NCBI RefSeq assembly: GCF_019704135.1
Contig: NZ_AP024355.1
Location: 930,001 to 994,000 of the forward strand
Length of the DNA: 64,000 nt
Direction of reading: 5' to 3'
Origin: Desulfuromonas versatilis
GTDB lineage: Bacteria > Desulfobacterota > Desulfuromonadia > Desulfuromonadales > NIT-T3
The translations under genes were made by a program, and so were the position numbers. The stretch's first letter is position 1; each line of letters begins with the position of its first letter. Shown piece after piece: positions 25,522-34,291 of the stretch. The notes under the pieces were generated by a model that worked only from the letters and a program-made list of their open reading frames with translations, searched no databases and was not told the origin of the DNA.

Positions 25522-27213
25522 GTGGGTTTCGAAAACTTTTTCGAAAATGCCGTCCAGTGCATGCTGCTGATCAGCGCCGATGAGAGAATCCTGCGCGTCA
25601 ATTCGGCGGCGGAGGAGCTGCTGGCCCGCTCCGCCGACACCCTGGTCGGGCAGGCGGTGGTCGATCTGCTGCCGGAGGAAGATCTGCAGCGCTGGAAAAT
25701 CCTCCGGCAGCCAGACGATGCCGGGGCCGGCAACCGCTTTCGCTTTGATCTGGACTGCCTGCGGGGTGACGGGCGCCCGGTGTCGGTCCGCCTTTCGCTG
25801 CAGCCCGGTCCCGAGGATCCCGGAGAAGGCAGGTCCTATGTCATAACCCTCGAGGATCGTTCGGCCCTTCAGCGCATGGAGTCCCGCCTGGAATACCTGA
25901 CCCATTTCGACCCCCTGACCGGTCTGGCCAACCGCGGCCTGTTCCGCGACCGACTGGGCCATGCCCTGGCCAAGGCCTGTCGGCAGAAACAGCACCTTGC
26001 CCTGCTGCTGCTGAACATCAACCGGTTTCGCTCCGTCAACAGCTCCTGCGGTCAGAAGATCGGTGACGAACTGTTGAAAAAGGTGGCTGCCAGGCTCAAA
26101 TCGTGTGTTCGCGTCACCGATACCGTGGCGCGCATCGATGGCGGCCGGTTCGCCATTCTGCTGGAAGACCTGCATTCGAACGAGCCGGTTTCTCCGGTGC
26201 TGCGCAAGATCATGCAGGTTCTGGGGGTACACTTTTTGATTGAAGACCAGGAGTTTTTTCTCAAATTCGGTGTCGGCATCGCTTTTTATCCCGAGGATGC
26301 GGAAGACCCCGAAGCGCTGCTGCGCAATGCCGAAACCGCCATGTGCCGGGCCCGCGAAGAGGGGCGCAACTGGTACCAGTACTACACCCAGGAGATGAAC
26401 GCCCACGCCCGGGAGCGGCTGCGGCTGGAGAGCTCACTTCACCGGGCCTTGGAACGGGGCGAATTCGAACTGTACTACCAGCCCAAGTTGGAGGTTGCCA
26501 GCGGCCGGGTTGTCGGTTTCGAAGCCCTGCTGCGCTGGAACCATCCGCAGTGTGGGCGTATCGGTCCGGGCGACTTCATCCCGCTGCTCGAAGAGACCGG
26601 CCTCATTCACCCGGTGGGGCGTTGGGTACTGTGGGAGGCCTGCAGGCAGGCGGTTCTTTGGCGGCGAAGCGGCCGCGAGGCGCTGCGCATGGCGGTGAAC
26701 ATTTCCGCCCGGCAGTTCATGGACCGGGAATTTATCGGCCTGTTGGAGCATGCCCTGATGGAGACCGGCATGGACCCCGCCGACCTGGAACTCGAGTTGA
26801 CCGAGAGCGCGCTGATGAAGGCGAGCCCGGAAACCTCCAGGGCGCTCGAGGCGATAGCGGCGCTCGGGGTTCGCATCGCCATCGACGACTTCGGAACCGG
26901 CTATGCTTCGATGGAATACCTGAAGCGCTTTCCCGTTCGCTCCCTGAAAATCGACCGGGGATTCATTGGCGGCATCGTCGACAATCCAAGCGATGCGGCG
27001 ATCACTCTGGCCATCCTGACCCTGGCGCGCAGTCTTGAACTCGACCTGGTGGCCGAGGGGGTGGAAAGCCCAGAGCAGCTGGAGTTGCTGCACTCCTGGG
27101 GGTGCGGGGAGGTCCAGGGATTTCTGTTCGCCGCACCGGGGCCGGCCGTCGATTTCGATAGCTGGAGCGTAAAGGACTGGCTGTGCCCGACCCCTCCCAC
27201 CCTGCTCCACTGA
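25522..27213 (+). CDS. PAS-GGDEF-EAL protein, probable c-di-GMP phosphodiesterase
   Basis: The protein has 563 residues from GTG 25522 (GGAAAAGGAG ahead). A PAS domain (about 1-120) is followed by a GGDEF domain (125-295) whose active loop reads IDGGRFAIL, i.e. GGDEF degraded to GGRFA, so cyclase activity is improbable. The EAL domain (305-550) keeps FEALLRW, VNIS, ELTES, IDDFGTGYAS, LKIDR, VAEGVES and QGFLF, so the metal and catalytic residues are intact. It likely degrades c-di-GMP. Its place in the luxI operon suggests quorum control. Confidence 0.88.
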   Translation: MGFENFFENAVQCMLLISADERILRVNSAAEELLARSADTLVGQAVVDLLPEEDLQRWKILRQPDDAGAGNRFRFDLDCLRGDGRPVSVRLSLQPGPEDPGEGRSYVITLEDRSALQRMESRLEYLTHFDPLTGLANRGLFRDRLGHALAKACRQKQHLALLLLNINRFRSVNSSCGQKIGDELLKKVAARLKSCVRVTDTVARIDGGRFAILLEDLHSNEPVSPVLRKIMQVLGVHFLIEDQEFFLKFGVGIAFYPEDAEDPEALLRNAETAMCRAREEGRNWYQYYTQEMNAHARERLRLESSLHRALERGEFELYYQPKLEVASGRVVGFEALLRWNHPQCGRIGPGDFIPLLEETGLIHPVGRWVLWEACRQAVLWRRSGREALRMAVNISARQFMDREFIGLLEHALMETGMDPADLELELTESALMKASPETSRALEAIAALGVRIAIDDFGTGYASMEYLKRFPVRSLKIDRGFIGGIVDNPSDAAITLAILTLARSLELDLVAEGVESPEQLELLHSWGCGEVQGFLFAAPGPAVDFDSWSVKDWLCPTPPTLLH

Positions 27214-27288
27214 TCCCCAAGGCCGCATTATAGAAGGGGTGCCGGGATTTTAAGGGAAAAGCCACCTGCTCCAGGATAATATATGCTG

Positions 27289-27318
27289 TTGACATTCCCC
27301 CTTTCGCCGTTGTATTAA
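27289..27318 (+). promoter_or_regulatory. Sigma-70 promoter upstream of the PstS-like gene
   Basis: TTGACA at 27289-27294 and TATTAA at 27313-27318 (18-base spacer, TG extension before the -10). It lies 43 bases before the ATG in a 147-base gap, marking a new transcription unit after the lux operon. Confidence 0.6.
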
Positions 27319-27360
27319 AAAAACGTATTTTTTAGGCGTTAAGATTCTCTGGGAGGGGGA

Positions 27361-28182
27361 ATGCGGGCGATTGCCGGTTGGTTACTGGTGGCGATGCTGC
27401 TTTTGGGAGCCGCCTCGCCCCCGGCGAGCAGCAAAAAGCTGGTCATCGCCGGCACCGGGGACAGCCTGCGGTTGTTGGGTGTCCTGGGGCGGGCTTTCGA
27501 GGGCCATTACCCGGCGATCGCCACGGAGGTGCCGCCCAGCGTCGGCAGCACCGGCGGGATCAAGCGTCTGTTCGAAGGCGACTGCGACCTCGCCAGGGTG
27601 GCCCGCCCCCTGGATGCCCAAGAGACCCGGCTCGGCCTCGGCTACCGCCTGTTCGCCTACTCCCCCGTGGTTTTCGTGGCCAACCTGCCCTCCTCCTGCA
27701 TCGAGGGGGTTGCGGCGGAGCAGGTCATAGGGATCTATTCCGGGGCCCTCGACTCCTGGGACCAGCTGAGTCCCGCCTGCGAACAGCAGAAAATCTACGT
27801 CGCCAACCGCGAGGAAGGCGATTCCTCCCGCCGGGTAATAGAACAGCGCCTGCCCGCCTTCAAGGCCATTCCGGCCTTTGCCGGAGAAGTTCTCTACAGC
27901 ACCCAGGAAGCCCTGCGCATTCTTGAGCGCTACCCCTACACCATCGGCTATCTCCCCCTGGCCAGCGCCCTGGGCAGCTCCCTGAAAATACTTGCTTTCG
28001 ATGGGAATTTGCCGCAGGTCACGGACGGCGGCGCCCAGAACTACCCTCTGCTGGTCCCCCTGGGGATTGTCTGGAAGGGGCAGCTGCAGGGGCCAAGGCG
28101 GCAGTTTGTCGAGTTTCTCTCCAGCTCCGAAGCCAGGGAACTGGTCCGGGCCAACGGCGCTTTGCCGGCATCGGGACCCTGA
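27361..28182 (+). CDS. PstS-like periplasmic substrate-binding protein
   Basis: The protein has 273 residues with a signal peptide (residues 1-22, hydrophobic, ending around ASPPASS). The mature part begins KKLVIAGTGDSLRLLG and has STGGIKRLFEGDCDLARVARPL, the pattern of type 2 phosphate-binding-like proteins in which the Ser/Gly loop binds an oxyanion. No ABC permease or ATPase is adjacent. A sensor kinase follows 21 bases downstream, so it may present a ligand to that kinase rather than serve transport. The ligand is unknown. Confidence 0.7.
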   Translation: MRAIAGWLLVAMLLLGAASPPASSKKLVIAGTGDSLRLLGVLGRAFEGHYPAIATEVPPSVGSTGGIKRLFEGDCDLARVARPLDAQETRLGLGYRLFAYSPVVFVANLPSSCIEGVAAEQVIGIYSGALDSWDQLSPACEQQKIYVANREEGDSSRRVIEQRLPAFKAIPAFAGEVLYSTQEALRILERYPYTIGYLPLASALGSSLKILAFDGNLPQVTDGGAQNYPLLVPLGIVWKGQLQGPRRQFVEFLSSSEARELVRANGALPASGP

Positions 28183-28203
28183 GCCGGCCCACTGTTCAGG
28201 CAT

Positions 28204-30765
28204 ATGCCCATGCTCTCGCTCAAAACGAAAATCACCGGGGCCTTCGCCCTTGCCGTCATCCTCACCGTGCTGCTGCTGGGAGGGTTGAGCCACCTGCTGC
28301 TGGTTCAGACCCTGACCGAGGTTCAGCAGCAGGAGATGCACCAGTTTGCCCGCAGCACGGTCAAGGATCTCAGCCAGTTCCTGCATCACCACGAAGAGAT
28401 CATGGCACGGATGGACACCCGGGATTACCACAGCAAGCGGGGAGACCTGCCCCTGGCCAAACACTTCTCCCGGTTCACGGAGGAGTTTCCGGTCCTTATC
28501 TACCTGGACCGGGCGGGGGAGGAAAAACTTCGCCTGGTGCGCGGGAGCATCGCCCTGCCGATGCAGAACTGGAGTTCGCACGAGCTGTTCCGCAAGGCGA
28601 TGGCCAGTCCCAACCAGGTGGTCTATTCCAGGGCCGAACTCTGTCCCGACCTGGGAGAGCCGGTGGTGTGGATGGCGGTTGCCCGCTTCGGTTATTTTGG
28701 CGATGAATTTTTCGGGATTTTGGTGGGCGGGATTCCCCTTTCGGCTTTTTCCGCAGTCTGTTCGCAGGAATCGTCGGGCAATTGCTGCGACATTCTGATC
28801 ATTGACGACAACGGCCAGCTGCTTCACCATCCCGAAGGGCCCGGCCTGCTTCATCCCCTCGGGGGGTCCGCGGCGGCCGCCCGTCAGTTGCTGCGCCAGA
28901 CTCCGATGGAACAGGGATTTGCCCGGGCGACGCTGCAGGGCAGGGATGTCTTCGTCGCCTACGAGCCTCTGCAGCCCCTGGGGTGGTCGGTCGTGGCGCA
29001 GCTGCCGCATGAAGAATTCATGGCGGCGCCCAAGCGGCTGAGGACCCTGACCCTGGCCATCTGCCTGAGCATTCTAGCCGCCGGCTGCCTGGTTTCCCAC
29101 CTGTTTTCCCAGCGGCTCACCACCGCCATCGACCAGCTCATCGCCCAGACCGGTCATGTCGCCGGGGGGGATTTCAGCCGGCGGGTGGAAACCGGTTCCG
29201 GCGATGAACTCAGCAGGCTCGCGGCCGCCTTCAATACCATGACCGAAACGCTGCAGGCGACCACCCAGGCCCGCGACTCGGTGGACGAGATCCTGCAGTC
29301 GATCATCGACCCCCTGATCGTGGCCGACGCCGACGGGCGACTGGTGAAGGTCAACGCCTCGGCGGTGCGGCTGTTTGGGCATACCGAGAAGGAGCTGCTG
29401 GGGCAAACCCTCTCGTCCCTGTTTGGCGCAGGCGAAACCGTTGCCCGCCAGGGCGAGCTGTTCCGGTTGCTGGGACTCGGACCGGTGAGCAACCTGGAAA
29501 CCCGGGTAATCACCCGCGAAGGGCACGCGGTACCGGTTCTGCTCTCCTGCTCCCTGTGCGGCAGCGGCTCGGGGCAAGGGCCAGCCGGGGTGGTGGGAAT
29601 CATCAAGGACATCACCGAGCGCAAGCGGGTGGCCGAGGAGCGCAGCCGGGCCCTGGCCGAGGCCGAAGCGGCCCGCGACCGGATCGACGCCATGCTGCGT
29701 TCGGTGGCCGAGGCCCTGGTGGTGACGGACCTCGAACAGCGTCTGTTGCTGATGAACCCGGCCGCCGAGCAGCTTCTCGGGATCGGGCTGGAGGATGCTT
29801 TGGGACGCCCGCTGCGGACGGTGATCAAAGTTCCGGGCTTGCGCGATCATCTGCTTGCGGCTCTGCCCGGTCCGCAGGAGCAGCTCAAGGAATTGGAGGT
29901 CTTCGACCACGGCCGGCGGGAAAACCGGATCCTGCAGGCAACCACGGCGGCGGTAAAAAACCGGGAGGGAAAAAAGTCCGGCTACATCACCAGTCTGCGC
30001 GACGTCACCGAGGAGCGCCTGGTCGAGAGGCTGAAAAACGAATTCATCAGTACCGCCGCCCACGAACTCAGGACCCCGCTGACCTCGGTCATGGGCTACG
30101 CGGAACTGCTGCTCAAGCCCGAGGATTTCGGCGGCTTTACTCGGGAACAGCAGCAGGAGTTCCTTGGGGAAATTTACGAGAAGACCGAGGTGCTGGCCCG
30201 GATCGTGGGGGATTTGCTGGATATCGCCCGGATTGAGTCGGGCCAGGCGGTTCCCCTCGACAGGGTCGAATGTTCGCTGGATCGCTCGATTGCCAAGGTC
30301 GTTCGCCACTACCAGGTGCATCATCCGGACCATCGGCTGGAGGTCCACCTGGAGGCCGCCGAGGGCCACCGGGTTCTGGCCGATGAGAACAAGATGGTCC
30401 AGGTGCTGGAAAACCTGGTCAGCAACGCCGTGAAATATTCGCCCCGGGGAAGCCGCGTGGCGGTGACCAGCCGGGTCGTCGACGCCGGCTACCTGATCCT
30501 GGTCGAAGACGAGGGGATCGGCATGAGCGCGGACCAGGTGCGCAGGATCTTCGACAAGTTCTACCGGGTCGACGCCTCGGACACGGCCGTCGGCGGCCTC
30601 GGGCTGGGGATGAGCATCGTCAGGAATATCGTTGAAGCCCACGACGGCACGATCGAGGTGGATAGCACACCCGGCCAAGGGACCCGGGTCAGGGTCATTC
30701 TGCCGCTGTCGGCGAGTTCCTCGCGGATCTGGGAGTCCGAGGCTGCCGCCGCCAGCCGTTCCTGA
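28204..30765 (+). CDS. Sensor histidine kinase (Cache-HAMP-PAS-PAS-HisKA-HATPase)
   Basis: The protein has 853 residues. TM1 is at about 10-32, a large periplasmic Cache-like sensor runs to about 280, then TM2, HAMP (VAGGDFSRRVETGSGDEL), PAS1 (365-475) and PAS2 (497-600). The dimerisation domain carries the phosphoacceptor H620 in AAHELRTPLTSV. The ATPase domain has NLVSNAVKYSP, EDEGIGM and GGLGLGMSIV. No response regulator is adjacent, so its partner is elsewhere. An ATG six bases downstream is an alternative start. It follows the PstS-like gene closely. Confidence 0.87.
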   Translation: MPMLSLKTKITGAFALAVILTVLLLGGLSHLLLVQTLTEVQQQEMHQFARSTVKDLSQFLHHHEEIMARMDTRDYHSKRGDLPLAKHFSRFTEEFPVLIYLDRAGEEKLRLVRGSIALPMQNWSSHELFRKAMASPNQVVYSRAELCPDLGEPVVWMAVARFGYFGDEFFGILVGGIPLSAFSAVCSQESSGNCCDILIIDDNGQLLHHPEGPGLLHPLGGSAAAARQLLRQTPMEQGFARATLQGRDVFVAYEPLQPLGWSVVAQLPHEEFMAAPKRLRTLTLAICLSILAAGCLVSHLFSQRLTTAIDQLIAQTGHVAGGDFSRRVETGSGDELSRLAAAFNTMTETLQATTQARDSVDEILQSIIDPLIVADADGRLVKVNASAVRLFGHTEKELLGQTLSSLFGAGETVARQGELFRLLGLGPVSNLETRVITREGHAVPVLLSCSLCGSGSGQGPAGVVGIIKDITERKRVAEERSRALAEAEAARDRIDAMLRSVAEALVVTDLEQRLLLMNPAAEQLLGIGLEDALGRPLRTVIKVPGLRDHLLAALPGPQEQLKELEVFDHGRRENRILQATTAAVKNREGKKSGYITSLRDVTEERLVERLKNEFISTAAHELRTPLTSVMGYAELLLKPEDFGGFTREQQQEFLGEIYEKTEVLARIVGDLLDIARIESGQAVPLDRVECSLDRSIAKVVRHYQVHHPDHRLEVHLEAAEGHRVLADENKMVQVLENLVSNAVKYSPRGSRVAVTSRVVDAGYLILVEDEGIGMSADQVRRIFDKFYRVDASDTAVGGLGLGMSIVRNIVEAHDGTIEVDSTPGQGTRVRVILPLSASSSRIWESEAAAASRS

Positions 30766-30901
30766 ACCGGCCCTTCCCCTCCCCCCGAAAGATGCAGCGG
30801 GGCGGATGGCGAATCTTGTTGACAAGAGCCGGGGAAAAGCCCGAGAATCCGGCGACCTGCTCGATGGGTCCAGCGCTCCCGGAGGTCGTGCCAGATAATT
30901 T

Positions 30902-31714
30902 ATGCGGCTTGTCTCTTTCAACCCTTATCGCTCCCTGGGGCTGCCCGGGGTGCGTTACATCAAGCCCGAGCTGGCCCTGCGCCACAAGGACGAGGTGAAG
31001 GCCGCGGATTGGGCGCTCTTTCCCGAGTCCTGGCAGGTCAACTTTCTGGCCTACGGCCTGAAAGTTCCCATTTTCCCCAACCTCAGCACCTTCCATCTGG
31101 GTTACGACAAGGTGGAAATGACCCGGGCCTTCTGGGCGGTGGCTCCCGAACATTTCCCGCACACCCTGATCCTGCCTTCCAACGAAAACGCCATCGGCCA
31201 GGTCCTCGATGAGCTGAGCTTCCCCATGGTGGGCAAGGAAATCCGCAACTCCATGGGGCGCGGCACCTTCCTGCTGCAGAACCGCCGTGAACTGATCGAC
31301 TACGCCGCGCGCAACCCGGTGCTCTATCTGCAGGAATATCTCCCCATCGATCGCGACCTGCGGGTGGTGTACGTGGGCGACCGGGTGGTTTCGGCCTACT
31401 GGCGGATCGCCGGGGAGGGGCAGTTCCTGACCAACGTCGCCCAGGGGGGGCGGCTCTGCTTCGAGGCGATCCCCCCCGAGGCCCTGCAACTGGTGGAGCG
31501 GATCGCCAGGGCGTTGGAAATCAATCACGCGGGTTTTGACCTGGCCCTGGTCGAGGGGCATTTCTATTTTCTCGAATTCAACCCGATGTTCGGCAACGAG
31601 GGGCTGGCCCGCAGCGGCGTGCCCCTGGCCGAGATCATCTGGGAGTACCTGCTCACCCACACCTCGCGTCCCCCTGTCGCTCCCGGGCGTCCCCCCCTGG
31701 CCAGGGCCATCTGA
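30902..31714 (+). CDS. ATP-grasp (RimK/glutathione-synthetase-like) protein
   Basis: The protein has 270 residues. The central region reads FPMVGKEIRNSMGRGTFLL (ATP-grasp lysine and glycine-rich loop), then YLQEYLPIDRDLRVVYVGD and near the C-terminus FYFLEFNPMFGNEG with the metal-binding Glu/Asn. This fits a carboxylate-amine ligase of the RimK-like class. The substrate is unknown. It stands alone after the kinase with a 136-base gap. Confidence 0.7.
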   Translation: MRLVSFNPYRSLGLPGVRYIKPELALRHKDEVKAADWALFPESWQVNFLAYGLKVPIFPNLSTFHLGYDKVEMTRAFWAVAPEHFPHTLILPSNENAIGQVLDELSFPMVGKEIRNSMGRGTFLLQNRRELIDYAARNPVLYLQEYLPIDRDLRVVYVGDRVVSAYWRIAGEGQFLTNVAQGGRLCFEAIPPEALQLVERIARALEINHAGFDLALVEGHFYFLEFNPMFGNEGLARSGVPLAEIIWEYLLTHTSRPPVAPGRPPLARAI

Positions 31715-32178
31715 AACTCCGGCGGTGCCCTCCAGGCTCCCCCGTCCTGTTCACCTCTCCTCCGCTGATCCCGCGACGCCCGGTCGGGGCCTTGGCTTTC
31801 GCAGGGCCGCCGGCAGCATCTGCGGTTATCCCGTGGGCCGCCGACAGGCTTGGCAGATGGCCTCCAGAGGCTGCCAGGCTGCCCGAGCAGGGCCCGCCAA
31901 GGTGTCAGGATTATTAATAACTACGATCAGTTACCTGCCGCCCCCCTTTTGAAAAAATGCCCCCCGGGTGATATAATTTTTCTCGTAGCGCGATGGTTGA
32001 CGACCATCGGGGATTTAATGCCATCCAGCCGTGATGGATGAGAAAGAAGAATCACCATGCTCGCCTTGAGGCCGGCAGCAACGTCCCGGCCCCTCAATGA
32101 TAATCCCGCGTCAGCATATTCGAACCAATTGCCCCCCGTCGGGGGCCTGGTGCCAACCGAGCCTGGAGGACAGGGATA
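31715..32178. other. Intergenic region with prkA promoter and leader
   Basis: This 464-base stretch has no gene I can support. The first 230 bases show nothing clear. A strong promoter lies at 31949-31977. The leader of about 195 bases that follows contains a short GC-rich hairpin (GCCCCCCGTCGGGGGC, near 32132) without a U-tract. I recognise no riboswitch in it. Confidence 0.6.
31949..31977 (+). promoter_or_regulatory. Strong sigma-70 promoter of the prkA operon
   Basis: TTGAAA (31949-31954), a 17-base spacer and a perfect TATAAT (31972-31977). Transcription would begin near 31984, leaving a long untranslated leader before prkA at 32179. Confidence 0.75.
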
Positions 32179-34242
32179 ATGCCAGTAAAAAAATACGACC
32201 AGTCGCTGCTCAGCCATCTGAAGGCCGTGAAGGAAGGGAATCGCCGGTTCGAAAACGCCTTTCAGGGAGTCGCCCGGATGATCCTTGAGGAGAAGATCGA
32301 GAAAGTCGTGGTCAACGGCAAAACCACCTACGACTTCCAGATCTTCCGCAACGGCCGCAAACACGTGATCGGCATGTATGACGAACTCAACAGCTTCGTC
32401 TCTTTCGTCAAGGACGCGGCCGAAGGGGGCTCGAGCAAGGAAATGGCTTTCGTGCTGGTCGGCGAGCCTGGCAACGGCAAGACCTTTTTCGTGGAGTTCC
32501 TCTGCAGCCGCTACCGCCAGTTCCTCAGCGACGAACGCAACCGCAAATACACCTTCAGGCTGACCGGCATGGGCGAGCTCGGCGGCTACGGGCGCATCTC
32601 CACCATCGAGTCGCAGACCTACGAAGACCCGATGATCCTGGCCATGAACCTGTTCGAGGCCGAGGAGGAGAATCGCGAGTTCCTGGCCAAAAAGGGGGGC
32701 TTCAGCGACCCGGAAATCGACCGGTTCTACGAAAACTATCGCCCCCTGGGGGCCTGCAGCGGCTACATGTGGAATGACATCCGCAGTTTTGCCGGCGGCA
32801 AGATCGAGGACATGCTCAAGCGCGTGGAGATCATCCCCGTCCCCCTCACCGAGAGCCTCGGTACGGTCACCGGCAAGTACGCGGCCAAGGACAAGATCAC
32901 CTCCTCGGCCGTCGACCTGCTGGGCGAGGAGTCGATCCAGCGCCTGCTGCACATCACCGACACCAACAACCCTTACCGCTTCGACCTGCGCCGGGGGGCG
33001 CTGGCCCGGGTGGCGGGCGGCGGCATCCATTTCTCCGACGAGATCTACAAGAATAAAAAGGACCTGGTCCAGGTCTACCTGGGGGTGATCCAGAACCGGG
33101 TCATCGAAATCGACGGCTACAAGTGGCCCATCGACACCCTGATCATCGCCACCAGCAACAACTCGGAGTTCAACCGCTTTCTCGCCGAGAAGGAGGAGGC
33201 GCCCATCGTCGACCGCTGCCGGGTCTGCTACGTTTCGCACAACACCAACTACCGCATGCAGAGGGACCTGACCTACTACGCCATCGGCAGCGAGACCAAG
33301 ACCACCCTGGCCAAGGAGGATCTGCACCAGGACCCCAACCTCAACTACGCCACCTCGGCCGCGGCGGTGCTGACCCGCCTGCCGCGCAGCGAAAAGCTCA
33401 CCCCGGTGGAGACCATGAAACTCGCCGCCGGTGAGGTGGCCGGCGAGAAGAGCATCAAGGCCCTGGCCGAGGTCATCGACACCCTCAACCAGGAGCCCGA
33501 CATTACCAAGCGCTTCGGCCAGAAGGGGCTGGGCCAGCGCAACCTGGGCAGGGCGGTGCAGTTGCTGATGGAGAGCTCGGAGACCAACGAGGGGCGCTGC
33601 ATGTTCGCCTACGACGTCTTCGAGGCCTTTGACCGCATCATCCTCGACTACGTCCCCGACGCCAACGACCGGGCCAAGTATCTGGAGGACCTGAAGATCG
33701 CCAAGACCCTCTACCGCGAACGGATCATGACCGAGATGTTCAACGCCTACATGGACGAGCCCCAGGCGATCCGCAAGGACGTGATGAACTACGTCAACAT
33801 GGTCATCGGCATCGACGCCGAAAACCTGGGCCCCGACCGGATGTGGAAGTACAAGGATCCGCAGAGCGGCGAGCTCAAGGCGCTGAAGATCGACGAGCGC
33901 TTCGTCAAGAGCATCGAGGAGCGGCTCGGCCTCAAGACCGAGGAGCAGCGCGAGACCTTCCGCACCTCGATCCGCAAGATCTACGGGCAGAAGATCTCCG
34001 TCGACCCCAACTACGACTTCATGGACAACCTCGAGCTGGTCAAGGCGGTCACCGACGTGCGCCTCAAGTCCGACATCGCCGGTGCCGGCAGCCTGATCGG
34101 GGCGCTGGCCAACCGCACCAACGAGGAGAACCAGAAGCTCTACGACCGGATGATCCGGACCATGCTGAAGAAGCTCGGTTACTGCACCACCTGCGCGCAG
34201 AAGACCATCGAGTATTTCTGCACCCAGGAGGATGAGGCGTAA
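32179..34242 (+). CDS. prkA: PrkA-family AAA+ serine protein kinase
   Basis: The protein has 687 residues. Walker A VGEPGNGKTFF is at about 94-104 in the PrkA AAA domain. The conserved central blocks (GGIHFSDEIYKN, IIATSNNSEFN) and the C-terminal PrkA domain are present. Relatives (YeaG in E. coli, PrkA in Bacillus) act in starvation and sporulation signalling; whether they work chiefly as kinases or AAA+ enzymes is debated. It is first in a prkA-yeaH-spoVR-prkA2 operon. Confidence 0.93.
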   Translation: MPVKKYDQSLLSHLKAVKEGNRRFENAFQGVARMILEEKIEKVVVNGKTTYDFQIFRNGRKHVIGMYDELNSFVSFVKDAAEGGSSKEMAFVLVGEPGNGKTFFVEFLCSRYRQFLSDERNRKYTFRLTGMGELGGYGRISTIESQTYEDPMILAMNLFEAEEENREFLAKKGGFSDPEIDRFYENYRPLGACSGYMWNDIRSFAGGKIEDMLKRVEIIPVPLTESLGTVTGKYAAKDKITSSAVDLLGEESIQRLLHITDTNNPYRFDLRRGALARVAGGGIHFSDEIYKNKKDLVQVYLGVIQNRVIEIDGYKWPIDTLIIATSNNSEFNRFLAEKEEAPIVDRCRVCYVSHNTNYRMQRDLTYYAIGSETKTTLAKEDLHQDPNLNYATSAAAVLTRLPRSEKLTPVETMKLAAGEVAGEKSIKALAEVIDTLNQEPDITKRFGQKGLGQRNLGRAVQLLMESSETNEGRCMFAYDVFEAFDRIILDYVPDANDRAKYLEDLKIAKTLYRERIMTEMFNAYMDEPQAIRKDVMNYVNMVIGIDAENLGPDRMWKYKDPQSGELKALKIDERFVKSIEERLGLKTEEQRETFRTSIRKIYGQKISVDPNYDFMDNLELVKAVTDVRLKSDIAGAGSLIGALANRTNEENQKLYDRMIRTMLKKLGYCTTCAQKTIEYFCTQEDEA

Positions 34243-34243
34243 A

Positions 34244-34278
34244 ATCAGCAGTCAGGGGTGAGGAGTGAGGAGTGAGGG
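34244..34278. repeat. Heptamer repeat (GTGAGGA type) between prkA and yeaH
   Basis: Units ATCAGCA, GTCAGGG, GTGAGGA, GTGAGGA, GTGAGGG run in phase from 34244, one base after the prkA stop. No inverted arm is obvious. The last units share the sequence of the cbiL/cbiF array. Confidence 0.8.
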
Positions 34279-34291
34279 GCGTTAACGCTAT

